DNA of 64,000 nt from CAYXAA01 sp964462985 (GTDB taxonomy: Bacteria; Pseudomonadota; Alphaproteobacteria; Rhizobiales; Stappiaceae), in the NCBI GenBank assembly GCA_964462985.1, contig CAYXAA010000022.1, positions 1 through 64,000 of the forward strand, given 5' to 3'. Of the stretch, positions 45,344 through 54,925 are shown one piece after another. The position numbers and the translations under genes are program-made. The stretch's first letter is position 1; each line of letters opens with the position of its first letter. Under the pieces are notes generated by a model. The model saw only the letters and a list, made by a program, of their open reading frames with translations. It searched no databases and was not told the DNA's origin.

Positions 45344-46171
45344 ATGGCCATCAAGGATATCCTCACTCTCGTCGATCTCGGTGGACAGCGTGCGGCCGTA
45401 CAGGTCGCGCTCGACCTGGCCGGACGAACCGGCGCCCATGTGACTGGCCTGTCGGTCGCCTTCGAACCGGTGGTGCCGGGCTTCATCGCCGCGCCGATGC
45501 CGGCCGACTATATCGAGATCGCCCGTGATCAGGCGCTGAAGGCCGCGGCCGCGGCCAACGCCAGCTTCGAGGAACTGGCCCGGCGCGCCGGAGTTCCGGC
45601 CGAGGCCCGCACGGCGGAGATGATTACAGGCGGCTCGGCCGAAACCGTGGTGTCCCATTGCCGGCTGACCGACCTCGTCGTCATCGGACAGGATAATCCC
45701 GAAGAGCCCGAGCCGATGCGCGAAATGCTGATCGAGGCGATGCTGTTCGATTCCGGCGTGCCGGTGCTGATCGTGCCCTACATCGGCGGTACCCTGCCGC
45801 TGAAGAACGTGATGGTCGCCTGGGACGGCAGCCCGACGGCGAGCCGCGCCGTCCATGCGGCCCTCCCGGTGCTGGTTCTCGCCGAGAAGGTCACCGTGAT
45901 GCTCGTGGAGACAGGCAAGCCGCGGCCGGGCGAACCCGGCGCCGACATCGCCACCTATCTCGCCCGCCACGGCCTCAATGTCACCGTCGACGTGGTACCG
46001 CGGCCGCAGACCAGCGTCGCCGAAACGATCCTGAACTACGTCTCCGACAACGGCATCGATCTCGTGGCGATGGGTGGCTACGGCCATTCGCGCATGCGCG
46101 AATTCCTGTTCGGCGGCGCAACACGCGAGATCCTGACATCGATGACGGTGCCCGTGTTGATGGCGCACTGA
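45344..46171 (+). CDS. universal stress protein, tandem UspA domains
   Basis: This 275-residue cytoplasmic protein has two UspA folds. Domain 1 starts MAIKDILTLVDLGG and runs to about residue 145. Domain 2 starts LPLKNVMVAWDGSPTASRAV and ends with the nucleotide-binding motif MGGYGHSRMREFLFGGATREIL. GGAGGGACTGCG precedes the ATG. It lies 98 bases after an FNR/FixK-type box and 78 bases before the acyl-CoA synthetase/GNAT gene, with which it is probably co-transcribed. Confidence 0.92.
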   Translation: MAIKDILTLVDLGGQRAAVQVALDLAGRTGAHVTGLSVAFEPVVPGFIAAPMPADYIEIARDQALKAAAAANASFEELARRAGVPAEARTAEMITGGSAETVVSHCRLTDLVVIGQDNPEEPEPMREMLIEAMLFDSGVPVLIVPYIGGTLPLKNVMVAWDGSPTASRAVHAALPVLVLAEKVTVMLVETGKPRPGEPGADIATYLARHGLNVTVDVVPRPQTSVAETILNYVSDNGIDLVAMGGYGHSRMREFLFGGATREILTSMTVPVLMAH

Positions 46172-46249
46172 CGCTTCCTCCGGCAATATGGGCCTCGCCG
46201 GCTCCGGGCCGGCTGACGTCTAATGCGGTGCCGTCGGGAGTGTTGAGCC

Positions 46250-48982
46250 GTGACGATCCGCAACCTTGAGGGTCTGTTCCAACCGACCTCGCTTGCGGTC
46301 GTCGGGCCGAATACCATTGGCCCGGCGGCACTTGAGCTTCTACTCGCCCGCCTTGTGGCCGGCGGCTTTGCCGGGCCGATGACGGTGGTCGGCTGCGGCA
46401 AGACAGTGCCGGAAGGATTTCGGCCGAAGCGCCGGCTGTCCGACCTCATTGCGAAGGCGGGCGCGGCGCCCGATCTGCTGATCTACATCGGCTCTGCGGA
46501 CGACGCGGCCACGGTCATCGCCGAAGCCGGGGCGGCAGGCACCCGCGCCGTCATTGCGTTGTCGGCGGGCTACGATCCGTGGCCCGAGGCCGTGGTTGCC
46601 CGGACGCTGCAGGCGGCGCAGCCCCATCTCGTCCGTGTGCTTGGGCCCGGCAGCCTCGGCATTGCGGTGCCCGGCCGGCACCTTTCGGCGCATCTCGGCG
46701 CCACCAACGCTCGTGCGGGCGATCTCGCCTTCATCGCCCGCTCCGGGACAGTGGTCAACGCGATGCTGTCGTGGGCAGGCACGAACGCCGTCGGCTTCTC
46801 CGCCGTCGCCTCGCTGGGGCAACGCACCGACATCGACATTTCCGACCTGCTCGACTGGTTCACAGGGGACGTGCGAACGCGGGCGATCCTGGTGCACCTG
46901 GAATCGGTCGTTAATCCGCGCAAGTTCCTGTCCGCAGCTCGGGCCGCCTCACGCGCTAAGCCGGTCGTGGTGCTGCGTTCCGGCAAGAGCTGGGAGGACC
47001 GTGTTCGCGGAACCACTCATGCCGGTCGGCTCGCGGCGCCCGACGCCGTGTTTGAAGCCGCCTTGAAGCGGGCCGGCGTTCTGCGCGTGGACGATTTCGA
47101 CGAGATGTTCGAGGCGGTGGATTCGATCAGCCGCCTCCGGCCGGTCGCCGGGCGGCGGCTGGCGATCGTCTCGTCCGGCGGCAGCCTTGCCACGGTTGCG
47201 GCCGATCGCCTGAGGCAGCGAGGTGGTACGCTCGCGCACCTGTCGGAGGCGACGCTCGGGGCGGTGGCGCCGATTGCACGTGCCGGCGCTGCCGTCGCAA
47301 ATCCGGTGACCCTCAGCGAAAAGGCCGGCCCGGACGGGTACGAGATGGCCGTCAAGACGATGCTGGCGGACAAGAACGCGGATGCGGTGCTCGCCGTTGC
47401 TGCACCCTCCGTCTTCGTGCCACTCGAAGCGACGGCCGCATCGATCGCCCGCGCCTATCAGGCTGACAAGAGCCGGATCGGTCGCAAGAAGGCTCTGCTT
47501 GTCGCCTTTGCGGGTGGGGCAACGGGCGCGCGCGCGGCGCTTGATGCGGTCCGCGTTCCCTGTTTCGCGAGCTCAGCCGAGGCGATCCGAAGCTTCCTGC
47601 ATCTGGCGCATTACACCGAGGCCCAGCACCGTCTGATGGCAGCGCCACCCAGCCTGCCGAGTGCGTTCTCGCCGGATGTCGGCGCGGCGCGCGCGATCGT
47701 GAGGGCGGCCCTGGCGCGCGGTCAGGTCTGGCTCGGGCCGGAGGAGGTCGGGGACGTGCTCGCCGCCTACCAGATCCAACGGGTGAAGACGCTGGTTGCA
47801 CGCAATCCGGCCGAGGCGGCGGACATGGCCGCGACGCTGCTTGCCGACCACGGCCAGCTCGCCCTCAAGATCACCTCGCCGCAGCTCCCGTTCAAATCCG
47901 ACGTCGGCGGCGTGCTGCTCGGACTTTCGAGCGCCGCGGACGTGCGCGCGGCGGCAGAAGGCCTGATCGACCGCCTTGCCGTGCTGCATCCGCAGGCCGA
48001 GATCTCCGGCATCCAGCTCCAACCGATGCTCGGCCACCGCGATGCAACCGAGCTGTTCCTCGGACTTGCCGACGATCCCGCCTTCGGCCCGGCAATCCTG
48101 TTCGGTCACGGCGGTACCGCCGTCGAGGTCATGGCCGATGTTGCCCTGGAGCTGCCTCCGCTCGACCTCAACCTCGCCGACGCCCTGGTTCGCAGCACAA
48201 GCGTGCACAAGCTGCTGGCAGGTTTCCGCAGCCGGCCGCGCGCAGATATCGAGGCGGTGGCGCTTACGCTGGTCAAGATCTCGCAAATCGCGATCGACAT
48301 TCCCGAGATCCGGGAGATGGACATCAACCCGCTTGTCGCCGATGCCAGCGGCGTGATCGCGCTCGATGCCAGGATCTCGGTGGCCGAGCCTGCGCTGCAC
48401 CGCGGCCGCAGTGCGACCTCGCGGCTGGCAATTGCGCCCTATCCGAAGGAGTGGGAGCAAACGCTCACGCTCAAGGATGGCTCCACGGTCTTCGTCCGAC
48501 CGGTCCGGCCGGAGGACGAGAACCTCTACCGCGCCTTCTTCGAAACGGTTTCACCGGAGGACCTCAGGCTTCGGTTCTTTGCGCCCGTAAAGGACTTCAG
48601 CCATGCCTTCATGGCGCGATTGGTGCAGCTCGACTACTCGCGGGCCATGGCATTTGCCGCCACCGATCCCGAGTCCGGGACCATTCTTGGCGTTGTGCGC
48701 CTCCATGCCGACCCGGACCACCGGACCGGCGAATACGCCATCCTCGTCCAGTCGGGGCTGAAGGGGCGCGGGCTCGGCTGGGCGTTGATGCAACTCATCA
48801 TCCGCTATGCTGCGGCGGACGGGATCGAGACCATCAAGGGCGAGGTGCTCAAGGAGAACACGACGATGCTCGCGATGTGCGAGGCGCTCGGCTTCCAGAT
48901 CCGGGCCTCGCAAGAGGACGAGTCGATTGCCGAGGTCGTGCTGGAGGTCGCCGCTGCCGAGGCGGCGGAGATCGAGGATTGA
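46250..48982 (+). CDS. ADP-forming acyl-CoA synthetase / GNAT fusion (PatZ/Pat-like)
   Basis: This 910-residue fusion has CoA-binding and succinyl-CoA-ligase-like domains to about residue 450 (NLEGLFQPTSLAVVGPN, GDLAFIARSGTVVNAML; GTTHAGRLAAPDAVFEAAL keeps a His where the phospho-His of active enzymes lies), an ATP-grasp domain at about 480-690 (ALKITSPQLPFKSDVGG) and a C-terminal GNAT acetyltransferase domain at about 745-900 (VFVRPVRPEDE, GVVRLHADPDHRTGEYAI, LKGRGLGWALMQLII). Such proteins usually acetylate lysines of acetyl-CoA synthetase, and some make acetate and ATP from acetyl-CoA. The start is GTG. The gene follows usp under an FNR-type box. Confidence 0.9.
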   Translation: MTIRNLEGLFQPTSLAVVGPNTIGPAALELLLARLVAGGFAGPMTVVGCGKTVPEGFRPKRRLSDLIAKAGAAPDLLIYIGSADDAATVIAEAGAAGTRAVIALSAGYDPWPEAVVARTLQAAQPHLVRVLGPGSLGIAVPGRHLSAHLGATNARAGDLAFIARSGTVVNAMLSWAGTNAVGFSAVASLGQRTDIDISDLLDWFTGDVRTRAILVHLESVVNPRKFLSAARAASRAKPVVVLRSGKSWEDRVRGTTHAGRLAAPDAVFEAALKRAGVLRVDDFDEMFEAVDSISRLRPVAGRRLAIVSSGGSLATVAADRLRQRGGTLAHLSEATLGAVAPIARAGAAVANPVTLSEKAGPDGYEMAVKTMLADKNADAVLAVAAPSVFVPLEATAASIARAYQADKSRIGRKKALLVAFAGGATGARAALDAVRVPCFASSAEAIRSFLHLAHYTEAQHRLMAAPPSLPSAFSPDVGAARAIVRAALARGQVWLGPEEVGDVLAAYQIQRVKTLVARNPAEAADMAATLLADHGQLALKITSPQLPFKSDVGGVLLGLSSAADVRAAAEGLIDRLAVLHPQAEISGIQLQPMLGHRDATELFLGLADDPAFGPAILFGHGGTAVEVMADVALELPPLDLNLADALVRSTSVHKLLAGFRSRPRADIEAVALTLVKISQIAIDIPEIREMDINPLVADASGVIALDARISVAEPALHRGRSATSRLAIAPYPKEWEQTLTLKDGSTVFVRPVRPEDENLYRAFFETVSPEDLRLRFFAPVKDFSHAFMARLVQLDYSRAMAFAATDPESGTILGVVRLHADPDHRTGEYAILVQSGLKGRGLGWALMQLIIRYAAADGIETIKGEVLKENTTMLAMCEALGFQIRASQEDESIAEVVLEVAAAEAAEIED

Positions 48983-49023
48983 GACCGTTGCTGCGGCCGG
49001 CGCAGGTGCCCCACCCGGCCCTC

Positions 49024-50670
49024 TTACCCGCCGCGAATTTCCGATAACGACCGTGTCGGCGTGATCGCCTCGGGATCGAGCTTCAGATGCAAGAGCGCCG
49101 GCGTGCCACAGGCGGCGGCCCGATCGAAGGCGGGACCGAAGTCCTCGGCGGTCTCCACCGTCTCGGCGTAAGCGCCGTAGGCCCGCGCCAATGCGGCAAA
49201 ATCCGGGTTGACCAGATTGGTTGCCGAGACTCGGCCGGGATACTCCCGTTCTTGGTGCATGCGGATCGTGCCGTAGATGCCGTTGTCAACCACGATCACG
49301 ATGATTGCCGCGCCTTCCTGCACCGCCGTGCCGAATTCCTGCATGGTCATCTGCAGGCAGCCGTCACCGGCAAAGCAGACCACGGTGCGGTCGGGGAACT
49401 TGAGCTTGCCGGCGACCGCGGCGGGAAGGCCGTAGCCCATCGAGCCGCTGGTCGGCGCGAGCTGAGTGTTGAAGCGGCGAAAGCGATGGAAGCGGTGAAT
49501 CCAGGTGGCGTAATTGCCGGCGCCATTGGTCAGGATCGCCGTCTCCGGCAGCACCCGCTCAAGATGATCCATCACGTCGGCCATCTGCAGCCTGCCGGGA
49601 ACCCGCGGGCGGGCGCCAGACCATTCGAGATAGGCGGCATGCGCCGCCTCCGCCGTACCGGCCCATGCGATCTGTTGCGGCGGCTGCAGCGCTTCGGCGG
49701 CGGCGCAGAACGCCGCAGGTGAAGCGTGGATCGCCAGCGCCGGCCGGTAGACTCGGCCGAGTTCTTCAGCCCCCGGATGAACGTGCACCATCGCCTGACG
49801 CGGCTCCGGGATGGCGAGCAGGGTGTAGGACTGGCTCGGCATCTCCGACAGGCGGCCGCCGACGAGCAGTACCAAATCCGCCTCGTCAATCCGCGCCCTC
49901 AAGGCAGGATTGATGCCGATGCCGACATCACCGGCGTAGTTCGGATGCAGATGATCGAACAGCATCTGCCGGCGGAACGAGCAGGCGACCGGAAGAGAAA
50001 AGCGTTCGGAAAACCGCGTGAAGGCGGCGACCGCAGCTTCCGTCCAGCGGCTGCCGCCCAGGATCGCGATCGGCCGCTCTGCCGCCCATAGCCGCTTTTG
50101 CAGCTCGGCCATCTGAGACGGGCCGGGATGGGTTTCGACCGGCACACAGGCTTCCGGCTGCGGCACCGCGGCGGTTTCGACCAACATGTCCTCCGGCAGA
50201 GCGAGGACCACCGGTCCGGGCCGCCCCGAGGTCGCGACATGGAAGGCACGCGAGATCATCTCCGGCACGCGCGCGGCCGACTCGATCTCGGCGACCCACT
50301 TGGCGATGCCGCCGAACATCTGGCGGTAGTCGACTTCCTGGAAGGCGTCACGGCCGCGCATGCCGCGTTCGATCTGACCGATAAACAGGATCATCGGTGT
50401 CGAATCCTGCTGGGCGACGTGAACGCCCGCGGCGGCGTTGGTCGCGCCGGGACCCCGGGTCACCATGCAGATCCCCGGCCGCCCGGTCATCTTGCCGTAG
50501 GCGTCGGCCATCATTGCCGCACCGCCTTCCTGGCGGCACACCGTCACGGGAAGCGCCGAATCGTGAAGGGCGTCGAGCACCGCGAGATAGCTCTCGCCGG
50601 GCACACAGAACACCCGTTCCGCCCCGTGACGCTCCAGCGCCTCGACGATCAGCGCCCCGCCCGTCTTCAT
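49024..50670 (-). CDS. acetolactate synthase-like thiamine-diphosphate enzyme
   Basis: This 548-residue enzyme is related to the large subunit of acetolactate synthase and to other ThDP decarboxylases. The activating Glu lies in FCVPGESYLAVLDALHD. TRGPGATNAAAGVHVA and a central FAD-like or spacer domain follow. The ThDP/Mg site is CFAGDGCLQMTMQEFGTA with the later VVDNGIYGTIRM. No small subunit (ilvN) is adjacent, so it is probably a catabolic or 2-oxoacid enzyme, not the biosynthetic one. ATG 50670 fits; an earlier frame to 50706 is not needed. It ends convergent to the Pat-like gene. Confidence 0.88.
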   Translation of the reverse strand: MKTGGALIVEALERHGAERVFCVPGESYLAVLDALHDSALPVTVCRQEGGAAMMADAYGKMTGRPGICMVTRGPGATNAAAGVHVAQQDSTPMILFIGQIERGMRGRDAFQEVDYRQMFGGIAKWVAEIESAARVPEMISRAFHVATSGRPGPVVLALPEDMLVETAAVPQPEACVPVETHPGPSQMAELQKRLWAAERPIAILGGSRWTEAAVAAFTRFSERFSLPVACSFRRQMLFDHLHPNYAGDVGIGINPALRARIDEADLVLLVGGRLSEMPSQSYTLLAIPEPRQAMVHVHPGAEELGRVYRPALAIHASPAAFCAAAEALQPPQQIAWAGTAEAAHAAYLEWSGARPRVPGRLQMADVMDHLERVLPETAILTNGAGNYATWIHRFHRFRRFNTQLAPTSGSMGYGLPAAVAGKLKFPDRTVVCFAGDGCLQMTMQEFGTAVQEGAAIIVIVVDNGIYGTIRMHQEREYPGRVSATNLVNPDFAALARAYGAYAETVETAEDFGPAFDRAAACGTPALLHLKLDPEAITPTRSLSEIRGG

Positions 50671-50895
50671 GCCGCCCGCATCAGTCCGCATCGCGCCACA
50701 CCTCAAGCTCTCGCATCCGCCACCCGCCCGACCGGAAATGACGGCCGAGACGCTGAACCGGCTTAGCGGCGGCTTAACCGAACCGCCGGAATGCTGTTCA
50801 TGTTCTCATACACGCAGAAGAAACGGCCGCGCAAAAGCACGACCGTCGTCATCTCATTCCGTCAAGGAATGACCGGCCAACGTTCGACGGTCTGA

Positions 50896-51282
50896 TCATC
50901 GAAACGGCTGGACCGTCACGACCTGAAACGTGTGGAGATCGCCGTCCTCGTCGCGGATGGAGACATATTCCCCCGGCGCGAAGGCATGGGAGCCGAACCG
51001 GTAGCCGGCCTCATCATCCTCGTCGCCGCCGATGTCGTAGTGAAAGGCCCAGGTTCCGCCGGGGCGATGCACGAGATGCCCGATGTCCTCCTCCTCGTCG
51101 CCCCAGAAGCGACGGACGCGGCACAGCTCCCTGTTCTTCTTCCAGGCGGCGGCATCGATGTGGCCAGTCTCGTCCAGCGGAGCGATGAATTCGTAGCCGT
51201 GCCTGGCCGAACCGTTGGGAAACTCCTTCGTACGGGCGAGGTTCAGTCTGATCGTCTTCAGGCCCAGCTGTGCGCCCATCAT
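50896..51282 (-). CDS. conserved hypothetical protein
   Basis: This 128-residue acidic protein has no signal peptide and no membrane helix. Visible segments: LKTIRLNLARTKEFPNGSARHGYEF, LVHRPGGTWAFHYDIGGD and GSHAFAPGEYVSIRDEDGDLH. A beta-rich small domain is likely, and I recall similar proteins in Hyphomicrobiales without a function. AGGAGG precedes the double ATG at 51282/51279. A weak hairpin (TCATTCC / GGAATGA, 50854-50872) lies after its stop and may end the transcript. Confidence 0.65.
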   Translation of the reverse strand: MMGAQLGLKTIRLNLARTKEFPNGSARHGYEFIAPLDETGHIDAAAWKKNRELCRVRRFWGDEEEDIGHLVHRPGGTWAFHYDIGGDEDDEAGYRFGSHAFAPGEYVSIRDEDGDLHTFQVVTVQPFR

Positions 51283-51507
51283 GCGCCTCCTTCCTCATTT
51301 CGTTCGGCGACCGATCGTGGTGGATGCCGCTATTTGTCCTCGCGCGTCCCCTTGAACAATGATCGAAATCAAGCCGGGACGCCATCGGCCGAGCCATAAT
51401 AGTCCATCGCTCACGAAGGGATCACAGGCGCTTTCCGGCCTTCCGCGCGACACAAACAGGCGCTACCGATGGCCGGCCACCATGCCGCTTTTCCTAAAGG
51501 GGTCCTC

Positions 51508-53064
51508 ATGTCCGAAGAGACGGACCAGGAAAAGACCATTGCCTTCCTCGCCGATCCGGCCTCCCATGAGGGACGCCCGGAGGTGGTGCGGATCGACACG
51601 CATGCCGCCGTGGTCTTTCTTGCCGGTCCCCTTGCCTACAAGCTGAAGCGGGCGGTGCGCTTTCCCTTTCTCGACTATACGACCCGCGAGAAGCGGCGCG
51701 TGGCCTGCGAGCATGAGATCGAGCGCAACCGCCCCTTCGCGCCGACGATTTACATCGGGGTGGAGAACATCGCGGAGGATCGGGCGACGGGGCGCCTGCG
51801 CTTTGGTGGCGGCGGCCCGGTCGTCGACCATGTGGTGAAGATGGCGCGCTTCGACGAGACGCGCAGCCTCGACCGCGTCGTCGACGAGGAAGGCCTCGAC
51901 GATGCTTTGGCACAGGCGCTTGCAGACACAATGGTCGCCGCGCATTCCATCGCCGAGCCGCGCGGCGCCGGTGCCTGGATTGCAGACCTTGGCCGCTATG
52001 TTGAGCAGAATGACGCCGCGTTCCGGGCCGATCCGGAGCTTTTTCCGGGCCGACGTAGCCATGAACTCACCGAGGCGGCACGCCGCGCCCTGTCGGAGTT
52101 GCATGCCCTGCTCGAGCAGCGCGGCCGCGTCGGGCGGGTGCGTCTCGGCCACGGCGACGCCCATCTCGGCAACATCGTGCTGATCGACGGCGAGCCGGTT
52201 CTGTTCGATGCCGTCGAGTTTGACGACACAATTGCCACCGGCGACGTGCTCTATGATCTCGCCTTTCTGCTGATGGATCTCTGGGAGCGCGGCGAGCGGC
52301 GCGGCGCAAACCGGGTTTTCAACCGATATTTCGAACGCGCCGGCGAGGCGTCCGATCTCGACGCGCTGGCCGCCCTGCCGTTCTTCCTGATGATGCGCGC
52401 GGCGATCCGCGCCAAGGTGACGGCCGCCGCCCTGCGCCACCAAGCGCCGGACCTGCGGGCTCGGAAGGAGCAGGCAGCGCGACGCTATTTCGACTGGGCC
52501 GGAGCCTTCCTGACCCGGTCCGAGCCGCGCCTCGTCGCGATCGGCGGTCTGTCGGGCACAGGCAAGTCGACGCTCGCCAAGGCGATCGCGCCGTTGATCG
52601 GACGTGCGCCCGGAGCACTGATTCTGCGCTCCGATGTGTTGCGCAAGCGGCTCTACGGGATCGCCGAAACCGAGGCGGCGCCGGCAGAAGCCTACAGCCA
52701 GGGAGCCTCCGACCGCGTCTACCAGCACCTGTTTTCAGCTGCAGACCGGGCCATTGCCGCCGGCCACAGCGTCATCCTCGACGCCGTGTTTGCCAAGGAG
52801 GCAGAGCGCCAGGCCGCGGTGGACGTCGCCCGCAGGACGGAGATCGGCTTTACCGGCCTGTGGCTCGAGGCCCCGCATGATGTCATGGTCGACCGCGTCT
52901 CGTCGCGGCGCATGGATGCCTCGGACGCCGATGCGGCAATCGTTGCCCGGCAACTGCGCTACGACCTCGGCACGATCGACTGGCACCGGATCGATGCCGG
53001 GGGAACGGTGGAGGCAGTGGTGAAGGCTGCGTGCGCCGTTCTGGAAATCGACGCTGTCGATTGA
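51508..53064 (+). CDS. fused aminoglycoside phosphotransferase-like / AAA kinase protein
   Basis: This 518-residue protein is a fusion of two domains also found as separate proteins. Residues 1-320 resemble a phosphotransferase (APH) fold, with HGDAHLGNIVLIDGEPVLFD near residue 213 as the catalytic HxD..N and Asp pattern. Residues 340-518 are a P-loop kinase with Walker A GGLSGTGKST near residue 346 and the later Asp-rich segment LDAVFAKEAERQAA. Substrates are unknown. AAAGGGG precedes ATG 51508. The fusion is recognised in many Proteobacteria. Confidence 0.85.
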   Translation: MSEETDQEKTIAFLADPASHEGRPEVVRIDTHAAVVFLAGPLAYKLKRAVRFPFLDYTTREKRRVACEHEIERNRPFAPTIYIGVENIAEDRATGRLRFGGGGPVVDHVVKMARFDETRSLDRVVDEEGLDDALAQALADTMVAAHSIAEPRGAGAWIADLGRYVEQNDAAFRADPELFPGRRSHELTEAARRALSELHALLEQRGRVGRVRLGHGDAHLGNIVLIDGEPVLFDAVEFDDTIATGDVLYDLAFLLMDLWERGERRGANRVFNRYFERAGEASDLDALAALPFFLMMRAAIRAKVTAAALRHQAPDLRARKEQAARRYFDWAGAFLTRSEPRLVAIGGLSGTGKSTLAKAIAPLIGRAPGALILRSDVLRKRLYGIAETEAAPAEAYSQGASDRVYQHLFSAADRAIAAGHSVILDAVFAKEAERQAAVDVARRTEIGFTGLWLEAPHDVMVDRVSSRRMDASDADAAIVARQLRYDLGTIDWHRIDAGGTVEAVVKAACAVLEIDAVD

Positions 53065-53145
53065 TCGCCTTTATTCCGGCTCCCGGTTTCTCCACGCCGC
53101 CCGCTTGCATTAAGCTCGAGCCCGAGTCGGATAAGGAACGCTTGG

Positions 53146-54042
53146 ATGATGCCGTTATCTGCAGCGCGTGTGCGTGGGGCCGCGCTCCTTGCGGGTCTCG
53201 CGGCCGGCTGCGTTGCAGCGCCCTCGACGGCCGATCCGTCGATGGTCGAGCTGTCTGCCCGCACGCCGAGCGCAAGCCAGACCCAGGGCGCTGTGTCCTT
53301 CACCATTGCGATGGACCGGAACACCGACGGTGATCCCGCGCCGCGATTGACCGTGTTTGAACGCCAGCGGCCGGTCGCGACCGCGGCCGGGGTCAGCGAC
53401 GGGTGGGGCGGGCCTCAGGGTAGCGCCGGATTCGTCGAGATGGATCGCGGCAACAACACGCCCGAGGTGCTCTTCACCAGCTATTCAGGAGGCGCCCATT
53501 GCTGCACGCAGGTTATCGTCGCCACCCGACTTGCGGACGCGAAATGGACGATGGTCGACTTTGGCTCCTGGGACGGGGACGGCGCACCGGTCGATGATCT
53601 CGACGGCGACGGCGTGATGGAGTTCATGGCGCCGGATCAACGCTTTCTCTACGCGTTCGACTGCTATGCCTGCAGCGCGGCGCCGCAGCAGATCCTGACC
53701 CTGGAGAAGGGACAGGTGCGTGACCGGTCGCGGGAAAAGCGGTTCGTGAAGGCACAGGAAGCCTATCTCAGGCACCTGGAAGCCTGGCACAAGGCCTCCG
53801 TGTCGCCGGCCGAATTCTCGCCGGGCTTCTATGCGGGCTATGTGGCGCAGATGTCGCTGCTCGGCCGGGGAGCCGAGGCCTGGAGCCAGATGCTTTCGGC
53901 CTATGACGCCGGAAAGGATCCCGGCTTCGAAATGTGCGTTGGCCAGCCGTTTCCGGGCGAATGCCCGGGAGAACAGACCGTTACGGTCGGCTATCCGGAA
54001 GCCCTGTTGTCGTTCCTGTCGGCGACCGGTTACGGCTTTTGA
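53146..54042 (+). CDS. secreted protein with SGGAHCCT motif and a DxDxDG loop
   Basis: This 298-residue exported protein starts ARVRGAALLAGLAAGCVAAP, either a lipoprotein (Cys near residue 22) or a Sec protein. Segments are FTSYSGGAHCCTQVIVATR, found in a family of exported proteins, and DDLDGDGVMEFM, a calcium-loop or FG-GAP-like motif. CYACSAAPQQ and MCVGQPFPGECPGEQ hold further Cys residues that could form disulphides. The function is unknown. The ORF ends 112 bases before the convergent gcrA stop. Confidence 0.7.
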   Translation: MMPLSAARVRGAALLAGLAAGCVAAPSTADPSMVELSARTPSASQTQGAVSFTIAMDRNTDGDPAPRLTVFERQRPVATAAGVSDGWGGPQGSAGFVEMDRGNNTPEVLFTSYSGGAHCCTQVIVATRLADAKWTMVDFGSWDGDGAPVDDLDGDGVMEFMAPDQRFLYAFDCYACSAAPQQILTLEKGQVRDRSREKRFVKAQEAYLRHLEAWHKASVSPAEFSPGFYAGYVAQMSLLGRGAEAWSQMLSAYDAGKDPGFEMCVGQPFPGECPGEQTVTVGYPEALLSFLSATGYGF

Positions 54043-54154
54043 TCTGTCAGGACGCCATCGGTCCCGACGGTGTCGAAGTGAGCAGCGGTCCGGAACGGCG
54101 CAGAACTAACTGCCACCGTCCCGGTCCGCCCACTGTTGGCAACCTGCGAGGCGC

Positions 54155-54688
54155 TCAGCTCGCCGCGGCGATCAGCTCGCCTTCCTCGGTGCGGCGGCGA
54201 CGGACGCCCTGATAGGCGAGCCGGTGATGGAAGGCGCAGTAGGATCCGCCAAGTTCGGCATTTCGGCTGCAAAAGTGAAAATCCTCGTCGCCGGGATCGC
54301 CGATCGGCCACTTGCAGGTGCGGCTGGTCAGCGTCATCAGGGTGATGCGATCGCCCGACGCGGCGGAGGAATTCTCCGACTCAAAAATCGACCGTTCCAG
54401 CTCGCGTTCGACCTGCGTGCGATAACGCACGTCGGCGAGGTTGGTGATCGACGCCGTCCTGGGAGCAGGTTCGCTGCCGACCGAAGCAAGCGAGGGCTTA
54501 TGACGGACGCGGCGCTGGGTTACCCGGGAACTCGTCGCCGGCGAACGCTTCGGCAGGCCAAGGCGATGAGCCTTGCCAATTACCGCGTTGCGCGTAAAGC
54601 CGTCCATCACATAGGCAATCTGACTGGCGCTCAGACCCTGGAGCCAGAGCTTCTTCAACAAATCCTCGCGTTCGGTGGTCCAGTTCAT
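54155..54688 (-). CDS. gcrA: GcrA-family cell-cycle regulator
   Basis: This 177-residue protein matches GcrA, the alphaproteobacterial coactivator that works with the sigma factor on promoters with methylated GANTC. The N-terminal HTH reads MNWTTEREDLLKKLWLQGLSASQIA then TRNAVIGKAHRLGLPKRS. The C-terminal zinc-like part is TCKWPIGDPGDEDFHFC and GGSYCAFHHRLAYQ. The linker is variable. ATG 54688 starts the family homology; the upstream frame to 54763 is not used. Whether this is the core gcrA or a second copy cannot be told from this window. The AT-rich winged-helix genes lie upstream on the same strand. Confidence 0.9.
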   Translation of the reverse strand: MNWTTEREDLLKKLWLQGLSASQIAYVMDGFTRNAVIGKAHRLGLPKRSPATSSRVTQRRVRHKPSLASVGSEPAPRTASITNLADVRYRTQVERELERSIFESENSSAASGDRITLMTLTSRTCKWPIGDPGDEDFHFCSRNAELGGSYCAFHHRLAYQGVRRRRTEEGELIAAAS

Positions 54689-54925
54689 TTTCTTGTTCCA
54701 TTCATGTCGTCGATGGGCACCAAAAACTACGCAAGACAACTCCGCTCCCTGCCGCGCCGTCATCGACGAAGTCAGCCGGGCTTAAACGCATACGAATTTC
54801 TTCTGATCCGCGATGCGGCGGAGAGGGCGCGTGGGGCTGTTCTTTTATCCGTCGCCCCAGCCACGAGGACACCATAGTGAACAGAACATTAATGGGTCAA
54901 CTTTTATTAATTTTCACTTTGAAAT

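Noticed and set aside
50763..50778. CtrA-like site TTAG-N7-TTAAC
   Set aside because: One mismatch to TTAA-N7-TTAAC in a long window is expected by chance and there is no cell-cycle gene beside it.
50801..50816. GTTCATGTTC as a LexA box
   Set aside because: The spacing between the GTTC repeats is two bases and not seven.
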